Assembly: GCF_900110275.1 (NCBI RefSeq)
Contig: NZ_FODC01000001.1
Span: forward strand, 1,093,198-1,157,197
Direction of reading: 5' to 3'
Origin: Duganella sp. CF517
Lineage (GTDB): Bacteria > Pseudomonadota > Gammaproteobacteria > Burkholderiales > Burkholderiaceae_D
Length of the DNA: 64,000 bases
This document shows, piece by piece, positions 45,221 through 57,287 of this stretch. Numbering within the stretch: position 1 is the stretch's first letter; every line of letters begins with the position of its first letter. Position numbers and translations under genes: made by a program. The notes beneath the pieces were generated by a model. The model had not been told where the DNA came from and ran no database searches. It saw only the letters and a list, made by a program, of their open reading frames with translations.

Positions 45221-45307
45221 CTTTCAATCGAACAGGGCTGGGGAAGTTGCAATATTTGAATTAAGATATTGTTAAGGTGGCTAAAAATTTATCTGTTTTA
45301 ACTACCT

Positions 45308-45332
45308 CTGCGCGCCGTACCACGGTGCGCAG
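45308..45332 (+). promoter_or_regulatory. 5'-leader hairpin of PEP-CTERM gene 2
   Basis: An 11-bp stem with one G-T wobble (45308-45318 with 45322-45332, loop ACC), 30 nt before the start codon at 45362. Similar in place and strength to the hairpin before PEP-CTERM gene 1. No T-run follows, so a terminator is unlikely. Confidence 0.55.
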
Positions 45333-45361
45333 CTCCCCCCACCCTTTTTGAAGGAATTGTC

Positions 45362-46393
45362 TTGATCTCGACCAAAATGAAATTCGTCGCCTCGCTGATC
45401 CTGAGCGTCGCGAGCCTGCCAGCCCTGGCCGCGACGGCGCCGCAGTTCAGCATGACGTATCTGGGTGCCTTCAGCCCGCAGGCGCTGAACAATCTCGGCC
45501 AGGTAGTCGGCAATGACGCCACGCAAGCGGTGCTGTACAACGGCAGCGGCATGAGCTATCTGGGCTCGCCATCGGGCAGAAGTTTCGCCCATGGCATCAA
45601 CGACTTCGGCCAGATTGTCGGCGAATACGGCAACCGTCAGGCGTTCAGCTATTCCGGCGGCGTCTACACCGACATCGGCCCCGCGAACAGCACGGCGACC
45701 GGCATCAACAACGCCGGCCAAATCACCGGCAATGTTGTATCGGACAACAACACCTATGGCTTTGTGTATTCGAATGGAAGCGTCACCAACCTGACGCCGG
45801 CCAATGCCGCCTTCAGCGCAGCGAACGGGATCAACAACAGTGGCCAGATCGCCGGTAGCGCAGGCCAGGTGCTCAACGAGGCCACGATCTTCTCGAACGG
45901 CGGCACGACCAACCTGTCGGCAGCCATACCGAACGACGGCAGCACCATGTCCTATGCGGCCGCGATCAGCGACAACGGCAATACCGTGATCAACTCGCGC
46001 GACTATTCGACGCAGGCCGACCATGCTTACCTGTACGCCAATGGCGTGGCGACCGCTCTGGACGGCTTCTCGATTTCCGCCAAGGACGTCAACAACGCCG
46101 GCGTCGTGGTCGGCCACGACGGCTTCGGCGCGGGCTTCCTGTGGCAAGGCGGCGTGATGTACGACATCAACTCGCTGGTGACCGGGCTGGACGGATGGTT
46201 TATCAAGGACGCGATCGCCATCAACGAAAACAACCAGATCGCCGTCTCGGCTTGCCGCGGCACCGACTGTGGCACGCTGCTGCTGACCAGCGTCTCGGCG
46301 GTGCCGGAACCGTCGACCTACGCGATGATGGCCGGCGGCCTTGGCCTGCTGGGCTTCATGGCGCGCCGTCGCCGTGCCGCGCCGAAGGCGTAA
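45362..46393 (+). CDS. PEP-CTERM protein 2 with HAF-type repeats
   Basis: 343-residue exported protein: a signal peptide (about 1-25), then repeats of the type GINNAGQIxG (near 78, 117, 158 and later NNAGVVVG), typical of HAF repeat proteins, and a C-terminal PEP-CTERM tail (VPEPSTYAMMAGGLGLLGFMARRRR). By family it is an exosortase substrate at the cell surface. The start is probably TTG at 45362, since AAGGA lies 6 nt before it; ATG at 45377 is 22 nt from the same site. Confidence 0.88.
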   Translation: MISTKMKFVASLILSVASLPALAATAPQFSMTYLGAFSPQALNNLGQVVGNDATQAVLYNGSGMSYLGSPSGRSFAHGINDFGQIVGEYGNRQAFSYSGGVYTDIGPANSTATGINNAGQITGNVVSDNNTYGFVYSNGSVTNLTPANAAFSAANGINNSGQIAGSAGQVLNEATIFSNGGTTNLSAAIPNDGSTMSYAAAISDNGNTVINSRDYSTQADHAYLYANGVATALDGFSISAKDVNNAGVVVGHDGFGAGFLWQGGVMYDINSLVTGLDGWFIKDAIAINENNQIAVSACRGTDCGTLLLTSVSAVPEPSTYAMMAGGLGLLGFMARRRRAAPKA

Positions 46394-46400
46394 CGTCCGC

Positions 46401-47158
46401 CTAGAAGCGCTCGTGGTCCTGCAGGTAGCGCCACTCGCCTAGCGGCAGGCTGGCCATCGCGATGCGGCCGACGCGGATGCGCTTCATCGACACCACACCC
46501 AGGCCGACCAGTTTGCACACGTGTTCAATCTGGCCCGGCTTGGGATTTTTCACCGCGAAGCGCAGGCGGTTCTCGTTCTGCCAGCTTACCTTGTTCGGCG
46601 CCAGCGGCTTGCCATTGAACGGCAACCCGTGGTTGAGCAGCGCCAGTCCGTTTTCCATGATCTGGCCGGTGACTTCGACGATGATCTCCTGCTCGATCTT
46701 GGCCTGCTCGTCGACCAGCTTGCGACTGACGCGGAAGTCCTGGGTGAACACCAGCAGGCCGCTAGCCTTGGTCTCCAGGGGATTGGTCAGCGTCAGGTTG
46801 ACCAGGTGGCGCTTGAGGAAGCGCTGGCCGGGCGCGGAGCGGGTCAGCGATTCTGCGTTCAACAGATGCACGGCCGGCGAACCGTCCTTGCCCACGCCGC
46901 CGTTGGCGCCGGCGGGCTTGTGCAGCAGGATGGTGACCGGGACGATCTCCAGCAAGGTGGCGTCGGGGGCCAATTCGATCCTCTGCCCTTCGGTCACGCG
47001 CGCGCCGGCCTCCTCCACCAACACGCCGTCGACGCTGACATAACCGCCTTCGATATAGAGTTCGGCCTCGCGGCGCGAGCATGGCAGCGTTTCGGCCAGG
47101 CGCTTGGCGAGACGGACGGTGTCGTCGTCGTTGTTATCTTTACTGCTGGTGCGGTCGG

Positions 47159-47162
<4 letters not shown>
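46401..47162 (-). CDS. RsuA/RluF-family pseudouridine synthase-like protein, catalytic Asp replaced
   Basis: 253 residues: an N-terminal S4 RNA-binding domain (about 15-70; LPCSRREAELYIEGGYVSVDG) and a pseudouridine synthase domain (about 75-240). In the family the catalytic Asp is in GRLDxxTSGLLLxT. Here the same place reads NPLETKASGLLVFT, so Asp is Glu. The protein may be an RNA binder without activity. The ATG at 47162 overlaps the ltaE stop by 4 nt. Confidence 0.85.
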
Positions 47163-48181
<1,019 letters not shown>

Positions 48182-48205
48182 CGTTCCGCCACCCTTTCGT
48201 TTAAT

Positions 48206-49138
48206 TTACTGTGTTTCCAGCTGCCCGGTGAAGAAGCGGTTGCCCATTTCTTGCAGTCCGACCGTTTCAAGCACCTCGCGCAAACGCTCGGAGGGGCGCT
48301 GGCGCGGCAGGTTTTTATAAGTCGCGATGATCAGCTCATTCTTCATCGAGTGCTCCCAGCCCACCAATTCGGTCACGTTGACCTGGTAGCCGTGCGCCTC
48401 CAGCTGAAGGCAGCGCAGCACGTTGGTGATCTGGCTGCCGAATTCGCGCGTGTGGATCGGGTGGCGCCACATCTCGGTCAGCGCCGACTTGCCCAGCGAC
48501 TGGCCCTTGTTCTTCTTCAGCACCGACGCGACTTCGGCCTGGCAGCACGGCACCAGCACCATGTACTTGGCCTTCTTCTTCAACGCGAACTGGATGGCGT
48601 CGTCGGTGGCGGTGTTGCAGGCGTGGAGCGCGGTGACGATGTCGATCCGGTCCGGCAGCAGCCTGGACTCGGTCGATTCGGCCACCGACAGCGGCAGGAA
48701 CGACATGCCAGGGAAGTTGAACTGCTTGGCCAGCTCCTGCGAGCGGGATACCAGTTCTTCGCGGGTTTCGATGCCGTAGATGTGGGAGCCGTCGCCAGGC
48801 GTGCCATGCAGCGCCTTGAAGAACAGATCGTAGATGATGAAGCCGAGGTAGGACTTGCCGGCGCCATGGTCGACCAGCGACACGTCGCCCTTCGCGGCCA
48901 GCACTTCCTTCAGCAGCGGCTCGATGAACTGGTACAGGTGATAGACCTGTTTGAGCTTGCGGCGGCTGTCCTGGTTCATCTTGCCGTCGCGGGTCAGGAT
49001 GTGCAGTTCCTGCAGCAGCGCGACGGTCTGGCCTTCGCGGATTTCCGGCATGTTGTCGGCGCCGGTGACGGTGGCGCCGATTTTCACCGGTGCGGGCTTG
49101 ACTGGCTTGGTTGGCCTATTTTGATTATTGGGCTTCAT
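48206..49138 (-). CDS. Class I SAM-dependent methyltransferase-like protein
   Basis: 310 residues. The glycine-rich motif I (LVDHGAGKSYLGF, near 87-100) and acidic motif (YGIETREELV) suggest an AdoMet fold; HACNTATDDAIQ and VPCCQAEVA are typical of the METTL25-like/Methyltransf-13 group. The long tail has a Lys/Arg-rich end. Met at 49138 is preferred, with a 14-nt overlap with iscX; a GTG at 49177 would overlap more and has no ribosome site. Substrate unknown. Confidence 0.8.
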   Translation of the reverse strand: MKPNNQNRPTKPVKPAPVKIGATVTGADNMPEIREGQTVALLQELHILTRDGKMNQDSRRKLKQVYHLYQFIEPLLKEVLAAKGDVSLVDHGAGKSYLGFIIYDLFFKALHGTPGDGSHIYGIETREELVSRSQELAKQFNFPGMSFLPLSVAESTESRLLPDRIDIVTALHACNTATDDAIQFALKKKAKYMVLVPCCQAEVASVLKKNKGQSLGKSALTEMWRHPIHTREFGSQITNVLRCLQLEAHGYQVNVTELVGWEHSMKNELIIATYKNLPRQRPSERLREVLETVGLQEMGNRFFTGQLETQ

Positions 49139-49319
49139 CGATCCACGCCTGCTGTACCGCTTCGAGAACTTTTTCACCGCCGCGCGTGTGGTCGTCGTCG
49201 AACTCCTCGAGTTCCACGATCCAGTTATGCAGATCGGTGAAGCGGATAGTCAGCGGATCGATGTCCGGATGCTTATCGTAGAGCGCTTCCGCGATCGCGG
49301 TGATGTCCGTCCACTTCAT
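49125..49319 (-). CDS. iscX: Fe-S cluster assembly protein IscX
   Basis: A 64-residue acidic protein that binds IscS and may donate iron or slow cluster assembly. The family pattern MKWTDITAIAEALYDKHPDIDPLTIRFTDLHNWIVEL is clear. It starts 1 nt after the fdx stop. Last isc gene proper before the methyltransferase gene. Confidence 0.95.
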   Translation of the reverse strand: MKWTDITAIAEALYDKHPDIDPLTIRFTDLHNWIVELEEFDDDHTRGGEKVLEAVQQAWIDEAQ

Positions 49320-49320
49320 A

Positions 49321-49662
49321 TCAGTGCCCGCCTTCGCTGGCGTGGTTGATGGTGTATTTCGGGATTTCGACGACCAGGTCTTCCTCGGCCACGACGGCCT
49401 GGCACGACAGGCGCGACACCGCCTCCAGGCCCCAGGCCTTGTCGAGCAGGTCTTCCTCGGTTTCGCTCGCTTCGCTCAGCGAATTGAAGCCTTCGCGCAC
49501 CAGCACGTGGCAGGTGGTGCAGGCGCAGGACTTCTCGCACGCGTGCTCGATGTGGATATCATTTTCCAGCATGATGTCGCACAGGGTTTTACCGACTTCG
49601 GCTTCGACGACGGCGCCGTCCGGGCACAGTTTTGCGTGGGGCAGGAATACGATTTGTGGCAC
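49321..49662 (-). CDS. fdx: [2Fe-2S] ferredoxin of the Isc system
   Basis: 113 residues, adrenodoxin-like ferredoxin that supplies electrons for cluster assembly. The cluster Cys are in CEKSCACTTC (near 42-51), with the fourth Cys downstream (LSCQAVV). It lies 25 nt downstream of hscA, ahead of iscX. Confidence 0.96.
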   Translation of the reverse strand: MPQIVFLPHAKLCPDGAVVEAEVGKTLCDIMLENDIHIEHACEKSCACTTCHVLVREGFNSLSEASETEEDLLDKAWGLEAVSRLSCQAVVAEEDLVVEIPKYTINHASEGGH

Positions 49663-49687
49663 TTGATACCTCTGTATTTATAGGTTC

Positions 49688-51568
<1,881 letters not shown>

Positions 51569-51586
51569 GTGATTCAAGCCTTTAAT

Positions 51587-51676
51587 CCGGGGGTCAAGTC
51601 TGTCATTCGGACACGGCCTCGGCGCTAGCACCTTTTTAAGGCAGAGCTCGTGTCCGAATGACAGACTTGACCCCGG
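51587..51676. repeat. 26-bp inverted repeat between hscB and hscA
   Basis: The 26-nt arm at 51590-51615 (begins GGGGTCAAGT) is matched perfectly in reverse complement at 51649-51674, around a 33-nt spacer that has its own small GCCT/AGGC symmetry. It lies between the hscB stop (51684) and the hscA start (51568), within one operon. It resembles a REP-type palindromic element. The hscA ORF can be extended into it, but the start at 51568 avoids that. Confidence 0.85.
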
Positions 51677-51683
51677 AGTTTTG

Positions 51684-52202
51684 TTAGTTGTCTTCGATCG
51701 CTGAGAAGCTGTGTTCTATTTCGTCTTTGAATTTTTCGAGGAACATCAGCGCGCGCACGCCTTGCGCGGCTTGCGCGTAGTCGTCGGCGTCGATCCGCTG
51801 TTCGATCTCGGCCAGGCGCTCTTGGCGCGCGGCGCGCAGTTGCTTGTCGAGCGCTTCGAGCGCGTCGGCGTCCTTGCCGGCGCGGGCTTCGCCCAGCTCT
51901 TCGCGCCATTCCATCTGCTGCATCAGGAACGCCATCGGCATCGCCGTGTTGGACTCGGTCTGTAAATCGACGCCGTGCAGCTCGCACATGTATTGCGCGC
52001 GCTTCTGCGGATTTTTCAGCGTCTGGTAGGCTTCGTTGGCGCGCGTGGCCCATTGCATCGCGACGCGCTTTTCGGCGTCGGTCGCGTTGACGAACTTGTC
52101 GGGATGGACCCGGCTCTGCACGTCGCGGTAGGCGCTGTCGAGCGCCCCCGTGTCGACGGCGAACTTCTGCGGCAGATTGAACAGCTCAAAGTGATTTTGC
52201 AT
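51684..52202 (-). CDS. hscB: Fe-S co-chaperone HscB
   Basis: 172 residues: a J domain at about 1-75 with the HPDKF (HPD) motif near 34-38, and a C-terminal helical IscU-binding domain. Stimulates HscA and brings IscU to it. It starts 6 nt after the iscA stop. Confidence 0.96.
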   Translation of the reverse strand: MQNHFELFNLPQKFAVDTGALDSAYRDVQSRVHPDKFVNATDAEKRVAMQWATRANEAYQTLKNPQKRAQYMCELHGVDLQTESNTAMPMAFLMQQMEWREELGEARAGKDADALEALDKQLRAARQERLAEIEQRIDADDYAQAAQGVRALMFLEKFKDEIEHSFSAIEDN

Positions 52203-52208
52203 GGGCGA

Positions 52209-52532
52209 TCAGATGCGGAAGCTCTCGCCGCAACCGCATGCGTCTTTTTCGTTCGGGTTGTGGAACTTGAAGCCTTCGTTGAGCCCCTCGCGCGCGAAGT
52301 CGAGCTCCGTGCCGTCGATGTACGGCAGGCTTTTCGGATCGACGAACACTTTGACGCCGTGCGATTCGAAGACGCTGTCCTCGTCCGCCACTTCGTCGAC
52401 ATATTCCAGCTTGTACGCCAGGCCCGAACAGCCGGTGGTGCGCACGCCAAAACGCAAGCCGACGCCCTTGCCGCGACGTTCGATGTAGCGGTTGATGTGC
52501 TTAGCTGCTTTTTCGGTCAGGGTGATTGCCAT
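52209..52532 (-). CDS. iscA: A-type Fe-S carrier IscA
   Basis: 107 residues. The three conserved Cys are in GCSGLAYKL (near 35) and ACGCGESF (near 99-106). Carries clusters from IscU to targets. 67 nt after iscU. Confidence 0.97.
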   Translation of the reverse strand: MAITLTEKAAKHINRYIERRGKGVGLRFGVRTTGCSGLAYKLEYVDEVADEDSVFESHGVKVFVDPKSLPYIDGTELDFAREGLNEGFKFHNPNEKDACGCGESFRI

Positions 52533-52599
52533 GTGATTCTCCGTACCGGCGCCGGACCTGGATCCGCGCGCCGCTGTAAGACAGTGCTGTGAAGCCGAA

Positions 52600-52989
52600 T
52601 TATGCCGCTACCGGGTGCTTGGTCTGGTAATCCAGAACAGCGGCCTTGATCGCGTCTTCGGCCAGGATCGAGCAGTGGATCTTCACCGGCGGCAGCGCCA
52701 GTTCTTCGGCGATCTGCGTGTTCTTGATGGCCAGCGCCTGATCCAGGGTTTTGCCCTTGACCCATTCGGTCACCAAGGAGCTCGAGGCGATGGCCGAACC
52801 GCAGCCGTAGGTCTTGAATTTCGCGTCCTCGATCAGGCCATCGGCGCCGACCTTGATCTGCAGTTTCATGACGTCGCCGCAGGCCGGCGCGCCGACCATG
52901 CCGGTGCCGACGCTGTCATCGCCCTTTTCGAAGGCGCCGACGTTGCGTGGGTTTTCGTAGTGGTCCAACACTTTTTCCGAGTAAGCCAT
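52600..52989 (-). CDS. iscU: Fe-S scaffold IscU
   Basis: 129-residue scaffold. Cys ligands are in [10 protein letters not shown] (near 37), YGCGSAI (near 63) and KIHCSIL (near 106), with the LPPVK HscA-recognition motif at about 99-103 (LPPVKIHCS). 24 nt after iscS. Confidence 0.98.
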   Translation of the reverse strand: MAYSEKVLDHYENPRNVGAFEKGDDSVGTGMVGAPACGDVMKLQIKVGADGLIEDAKFKTYGCGSAIASSSLVTEWVKGKTLDQALAIKNTQIAEELALPPVKIHCSILAEDAIKAAVLDYQTKHPVAA

Positions 52990-53013
52990 TTTGATGCTCC
53001 TGTGATCTTAAAA

Positions 53014-54270
53014 TTAGTGGGCTGCCCATTGGATCGAGCTGATGTCGATGCCTTCTTTGAACATGTCCCACAGCGGCGACAGTTCACGCAGTTTGTGTAC
53101 CTTGGACTTCATCAGGTCGATGGCGAAGTCGATATCCTCTTCCGTCGTGAAACGGCCGATGGTGAAACGGATGGAGCTGTGCGCCAGCTCGTCGCTGCGG
53201 CCCAGCGCGCGCAGCACGTACGACGGCTCCAGCGAGGCCGAGGTGCAGGCCGAGCCCGACGACACGGCCAGGTCCTTGACGGCCATGATCAGCGATTCGC
53301 CCTCGACGTAGTTGAAGCTGACGTTGAGGTTGTGCGGCACGCGGTGCTCCATGTCGCCGTTGATGTAGGTCTCTTCGATCGCTTGCAGGCCGTTGGCCAG
53401 GCGGTCGCGCAGCGCCTTGATGCGGGCGATTTCGCTGTCCATCTCGACCTTGGCCAGGCGGAACGCTTCGCCCATGCCGACGATCTGATGGGTCGGCAAG
53501 GTGCCCGACCGCAGGCCGCGCTCGTGGCCGCCGCCGTGCATTTGCGCTTCGATGCGCACGCGCGGCTTGCGGCAGACGTACAGCGCGCCGATGCCTTTCG
53601 GACCGTAGGTCTTGTGGGCGGTGAAGGTCATCAGGTCGACCTTGGTTTTTTGCAGGTCGATGACGATCTTGCCGGTCGCTTGCGCGGCGTCGCAGTGGAA
53701 GATGATGCCCTTCGAGCGGCACAGCGCGCCGATCTCGTCGATCGGCTGGATCACGCCGATTTCGTTGTTCACCAGCATGACCGACACCAGGATCGTGTCC
53801 GGACGGATGGCCGCGGTCAGCTGCTCGATGGTGATCAGGCCGTTGTCCTGCGGTTCCAGGTAGGTCGCCTCGAAGCCGACGCGCTCGAGCTCGCGCACCG
53901 TGTCGAGCACCGCCTTGTGCTCGGTCTTGACGGTGATGATGTGCTTGCCCTTGGTCTTGTAGAACTGCGCCGCGCCCTTGATGGCCAGGTTGTTCGACTC
54001 GGTGGCGCCGGAGGTCCAGATGATTTCGCGCGGGTCGGCGTTGACCAGCGCGGCGACGTGGCCGCGCGCCTCTTCGACCGCCTTCTCAGCCGTCCAGCCG
54101 TACATGTGGCTGCGCGATGCCGGATTGCCGAACTGCTCGCGCAGGTAGGGAATCATGGCGTCGGCGACGCGCGGATCGATCGGCGTGGTGGCCGAGTAGT
54201 CCATGTAGATCGGGAAATGCGGGGCGGTCTGGAACTTCACTGCGGCGAGGTTTTTTTCTGGTGCGTTCAT
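53014..54270 (-). CDS. iscS: Cysteine desulfurase IscS
   Basis: 418 residues, fold-type I PLP enzyme that takes sulfur from cysteine. PLP Lys in [11 protein letters not shown] (near 220), active-site loop Cys in [10 protein letters not shown] (near 340). The N-terminus is about 14 residues longer than E. coli IscS. 42 nt after the iscR stop. Confidence 0.97.
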   Translation of the reverse strand: MNAPEKNLAAVKFQTAPHFPIYMDYSATTPIDPRVADAMIPYLREQFGNPASRSHMYGWTAEKAVEEARGHVAALVNADPREIIWTSGATESNNLAIKGAAQFYKTKGKHIITVKTEHKAVLDTVRELERVGFEATYLEPQDNGLITIEQLTAAIRPDTILVSVMLVNNEIGVIQPIDEIGALCRSKGIIFHCDAAQATGKIVIDLQKTKVDLMTFTAHKTYGPKGIGALYVCRKPRVRIEAQMHGGGHERGLRSGTLPTHQIVGMGEAFRLAKVEMDSEIARIKALRDRLANGLQAIEETYINGDMEHRVPHNLNVSFNYVEGESLIMAVKDLAVSSGSACTSASLEPSYVLRALGRSDELAHSSIRFTIGRFTTEEDIDFAIDLMKSKVHKLRELSPLWDMFKEGIDISSIQWAAH

Positions 54271-54312
54271 CTGGTAACTCCGGTTCTCTGTCTATATTAG
54301 TAGCTAAAGCGC

Positions 54313-54792
54313 TCAACCCAGCGCGGCATGGTTACGGTGCATCACGACCACGTTTTGTTCAGCATTCTTTTGCTTCTGTTGATCGACCAGATCCTGCAGC
54401 GAAACGGAATCCAGATAATCAACCATCTTTTCGTTCAAGGTGGCCCACAGTTCATGGGTCATGCAGCGCACGCCGCTGGCGGCGTCGGCGCCGTGGCAAT
54501 TTTCCTTGCCGCCGCATTGGGTCGCGTCCAGCGGCTCGTCGACGGCGATGATGATGTCGGCCACCGTGACCTTGTCGGCCCGGCGCGCCAGGCTGTAGCC
54601 GCCGCCCGGACCGCGGATCGATTCGACGATCTCGTGGCGGCGCAACTTGCCGAACAGCTGTTCCAGATACGACAGCGAAATCGCCTGACGCTGGCTGATG
54701 CCGGAGAGCGTGACCGGGCCTTTGCCTTGGCGCAAAGCCAGATCGATCATCGCAGTCACAGCAAAACGGCCTTTGGTGGTCAGACGCATCAC
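54313..54792 (-). CDS. iscR: Fe-S responsive regulator IscR
   Basis: 159 residues of the Rrf2 family. Winged helix near 1-60 (RLTTKGRFAVTAMIDLAL) and three Cys in CGGKENCHGADAASGVRC (near 94-111) that hold the [2Fe-2S] cluster with a nearby His. It represses the isc operon when loaded. A type-1 site is found upstream at 54848-54872. Confidence 0.97.
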   Translation of the reverse strand: MMRLTTKGRFAVTAMIDLALRQGKGPVTLSGISQRQAISLSYLEQLFGKLRRHEIVESIRGPGGGYSLARRADKVTVADIIIAVDEPLDATQCGGKENCHGADAASGVRCMTHELWATLNEKMVDYLDSVSLQDLVDQQKQKNAEQNVVVMHRNHAALG

Positions 54793-54847
54793 TACCTCGG
54801 TTCAGCTAGGTTAAAATATCGACCGCACTGCTCAACTTAAAGCCTGA

Positions 54848-54872
54848 TTAGTTGATCGATTTAGTCAAGTAT
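54848..54872 (-). promoter_or_regulatory. IscR type-1 binding site upstream of the isc operon
   Basis: Compared by eye with the E. coli type-1 consensus ATASYYGACTRWWWYAGTC-RRSTAT, 22 of 25 positions agree (mismatches at 1, 9 and 10); the right half AGTCAAGTAT is perfect. It lies 56-80 nt before the iscR start, where a repressor site should be. Functional match is inferred. Confidence 0.7.
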
Positions 54873-54929
54873 ACCAAACTTTATGAAAGTTTGCCGGGAG
54901 GCCCCTCGGCCGCTCGGTCTTGCCACGCT

Positions 54930-55709
54930 TTACTTGCCCTGTAGCAGGCACATCGGCTGAAACAACGCATGCATGTCGGGATTGCCGATGAAACTCAGGT
55001 TGTACGGATGCTCGGCCGTGATCTGCGGGAACTCTTTCATTACCGGCAACTTTTTCAGCAACTCGGCGATTTTCCCCCATAGAATCATGGTCGGCCTGGT
55101 CGGCGCCTTGGCCGCCAGACCCGCCATGACCGTCTCGAAAAATGGCAGCCAGGCTTTCGCGTCCTTGACCGGCGGCACGTGGCTGCGGAACACCAGGGAG
55201 GCGTTGAGCAGCAGGAAACCCTGTCCGGTCAATTTCTGCTGCATCTCGGCCAGGGTCTGGATATGGGTGCCGCCGCCGCCGCGGGCAACGGTGGAAATCG
55301 CCGCCATTGCCGCGCCGCCCGTATCCGCCAGCGTGAGTTGGCCGTCGGCCACCAGCAGCATCTTCATGAAGTTGCGCAGCGAAGTGGCCTTGTTGACCGG
55401 CTTGGACAAGCCGCCGCCCTCTTCGTTCGACCATAGGCTGCCGACGGCGCCGTCCATGAAGCAGACGCCGGTGGCGCTGTCTTCACGCGGGTACGGTCCC
55501 TCGCCCACCAATACATAACGAACGTGATCTAGCGGCAGCGCGAAGGCGGCGAACAGGCGTTGTTCGGTCGGCAGGTAGATGTCGTCGGCTAGCTGGGCGA
55601 GGTAGCCGGGCGTGGCCGTCTGCATCGCGTCGAGGCCGTCGAGCAGCAATGGGCGCCACGAGGCATCGGCGCGCGACAGCGCATCAAGAATGGAAGCGGG
55701 GATAGTCAT
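54930..55709 (-). CDS. Uracil-DNA glycosylase-family protein with altered active-site motif
   Basis: 259 residues with the UDG fold pattern: LVGEGPYPRED near 85-95, a central LLNASLVF (near 148), ILWGK (near 205-209) and AEHPYNLSF (near 234-242). In Ung the first motif is GQDPYH with the catalytic Asp. Here it is GEGPYP, so that Asp is missing, and the leucine-loop HPSPLS is HPYNLS. Uracil excision is doubtful. The gene stands alone between iscR and the glycoamylase-like gene. Confidence 0.7.
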   Translation of the reverse strand: MTIPASILDALSRADASWRPLLLDGLDAMQTATPGYLAQLADDIYLPTEQRLFAAFALPLDHVRYVLVGEGPYPREDSATGVCFMDGAVGSLWSNEEGGGLSKPVNKATSLRNFMKMLLVADGQLTLADTGGAAMAAISTVARGGGGTHIQTLAEMQQKLTGQGFLLLNASLVFRSHVPPVKDAKAWLPFFETVMAGLAAKAPTRPTMILWGKIAELLKKLPVMKEFPQITAEHPYNLSFIGNPDMHALFQPMCLLQGK

Positions 55710-55778
55710 GCTAATTAGCGGCGGCGAGGGAAAGGCGGGATTGTACCTCCCCGCCGCCCCGCCGCCCCTGGAATCCGG

Positions 55779-57125
55779 TCAGGACGTTCGGGTCTTGTCG
55801 TCCAGCCAGCCGCCGGCGAATCCGGCGCGGCGCAGGCCGGTTTGCAGATAGGTGTTGCCCCGCATGATGTTCCATGGGAAATCGTGCAGATAGTTTTCCA
55901 CCATAATCACCGTCGGCCCCTCGTTGATGCCGAAGTGGTACGGCGACACCCAGTGGCGGCATGCCACCCGCCCGTGCGAGAACACCGTCGAGAACGAGGC
56001 CTTGAAGCCATACGGATTGGCCTCGCACAGCTGCATGTCCTGATAGTGGATGATGCTGGGCATGACGATTTCCGGCGCGAACGGCAGCGACGCCGCCACC
56101 GCCCACGGCGCCAGGGTGCCGTCATCCGGACCGTACGGCACGCCGCGCGCGACATAGTCCCAGAACTTGCGCTGCACGCCGTCGATGCGGCGCGTGGCCG
56201 GCCCCGGCCCGTCGCTGGCCGTGATTCCCCAGCACAACTCCCCGTATTCCGGGAACCCCATGGGATTTTCAATCGCGTACTTTTGCTGCACATACGTGGC
56301 GCGCCGGCTGTTCTCGAAGTAGTCCGAGTCGTGCTCGCGCATGAAATCGTCGCGGATGCCGCGCAGGTCCAGCCACACATGCGACATCTGATGGATGAAC
56401 AGCGGCCCCGCATACAGATAGTCGATGCCGTACACGGTCTTCCACTCGTAGCTGCGGCACCAGGCGTCGTAGCTGTCGCGCCCGATCGGGAAGGTCGGCG
56501 AACCCAGCGCCAGCACGTACAGGATCAGCGCCTCGTCGTAGCCTTCCCAGTGCCAGCGCAGAAAGCCGCTTTCCGGCTTCCAGCCGTGACAGATCAGATT
56601 CTCCCGCCCGCGCATCCATTGCCAGTCGACGCGGCGATACAGCATGTCGGCCAGCGCGCGGATTTCGTTTTCGTCGGGCGTATCCTCAGTGAAATATTGG
56701 GCCGCCGTCAGCATACCGGCGATCAGCAGCGCCGTGTCGATGCTCGACAGCTCGCATTGCCACGCGCGCGCGCCGCTGCCCATGTCGATGAAGTGGTAGT
56801 AGAAACCTTTGTAGCCGGTGGCGTCGGCAGATTCGCTCTGTTCGCTATTCGCGAAAAACCGCAACGTGGTCAGGGTGCGGACCACGGCGTCCGCACGCGC
56901 CATGAAGCCCTGCTCGACACCGATCGGATAGGCGGTCAGCGCCATGCCGACGGCGGCGATGCTGGCCGGCCAGACTTCTGCGGTCTTGTCGCGGATCAAG
57001 CCATTGGCGGGGTTGACTTCGTTGACGAAGTAGTCGAACGAGTCCTTCTGCAGTTCGTTCAGCAAGGCGAGCGTGGCCGCGTTGACGGCGGCCGGCGGGC
57101 GCTGGGCGCGCGGCATGGTGGTCAT
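55779..57125 (-). CDS. Glycoamylase-domain (GH144-like) protein
   Basis: 448 residues, cytosolic by sequence (no signal peptide). An (alpha/alpha)6-type fold with Trp/Tyr-rich motifs: DSFDYFVNEVNPANGLIRDK near 28-47, ATGYKGFYYHF, CHGWKPESGFLRWHWEGYDEALILYVLAL, and CWGITASDGPG near 310. These match the glycoamylase/GH144 family, which includes endo-beta-1,2-glucanases and related enzymes acting on cyclic beta-glucans. Start at 57125 has only a weak ribosome site; Met at 57116 is the alternative. Divergent from the exporter genes. Confidence 0.78.
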   Translation of the reverse strand: MTTMPRAQRPPAAVNAATLALLNELQKDSFDYFVNEVNPANGLIRDKTAEVWPASIAAVGMALTAYPIGVEQGFMARADAVVRTLTTLRFFANSEQSESADATGYKGFYYHFIDMGSGARAWQCELSSIDTALLIAGMLTAAQYFTEDTPDENEIRALADMLYRRVDWQWMRGRENLICHGWKPESGFLRWHWEGYDEALILYVLALGSPTFPIGRDSYDAWCRSYEWKTVYGIDYLYAGPLFIHQMSHVWLDLRGIRDDFMREHDSDYFENSRRATYVQQKYAIENPMGFPEYGELCWGITASDGPGPATRRIDGVQRKFWDYVARGVPYGPDDGTLAPWAVAASLPFAPEIVMPSIIHYQDMQLCEANPYGFKASFSTVFSHGRVACRHWVSPYHFGINEGPTVIMVENYLHDFPWNIMRGNTYLQTGLRRAGFAGGWLDDKTRTS

Positions 57126-57287
57126 AAGGGTCCGAGCAATTGAAAAAGGCAATGCTGTCACAGCAGTAAGCTTGCAGTATGTACCGGAACACACAAATAC
57201 GCCCGCCGCTTGCGATTCAATCGCGCTTGCCCCACTATTCGATGGCGAAGTTGGCAATGGCCGACCGATGGAACCCGAGGTTACCAA

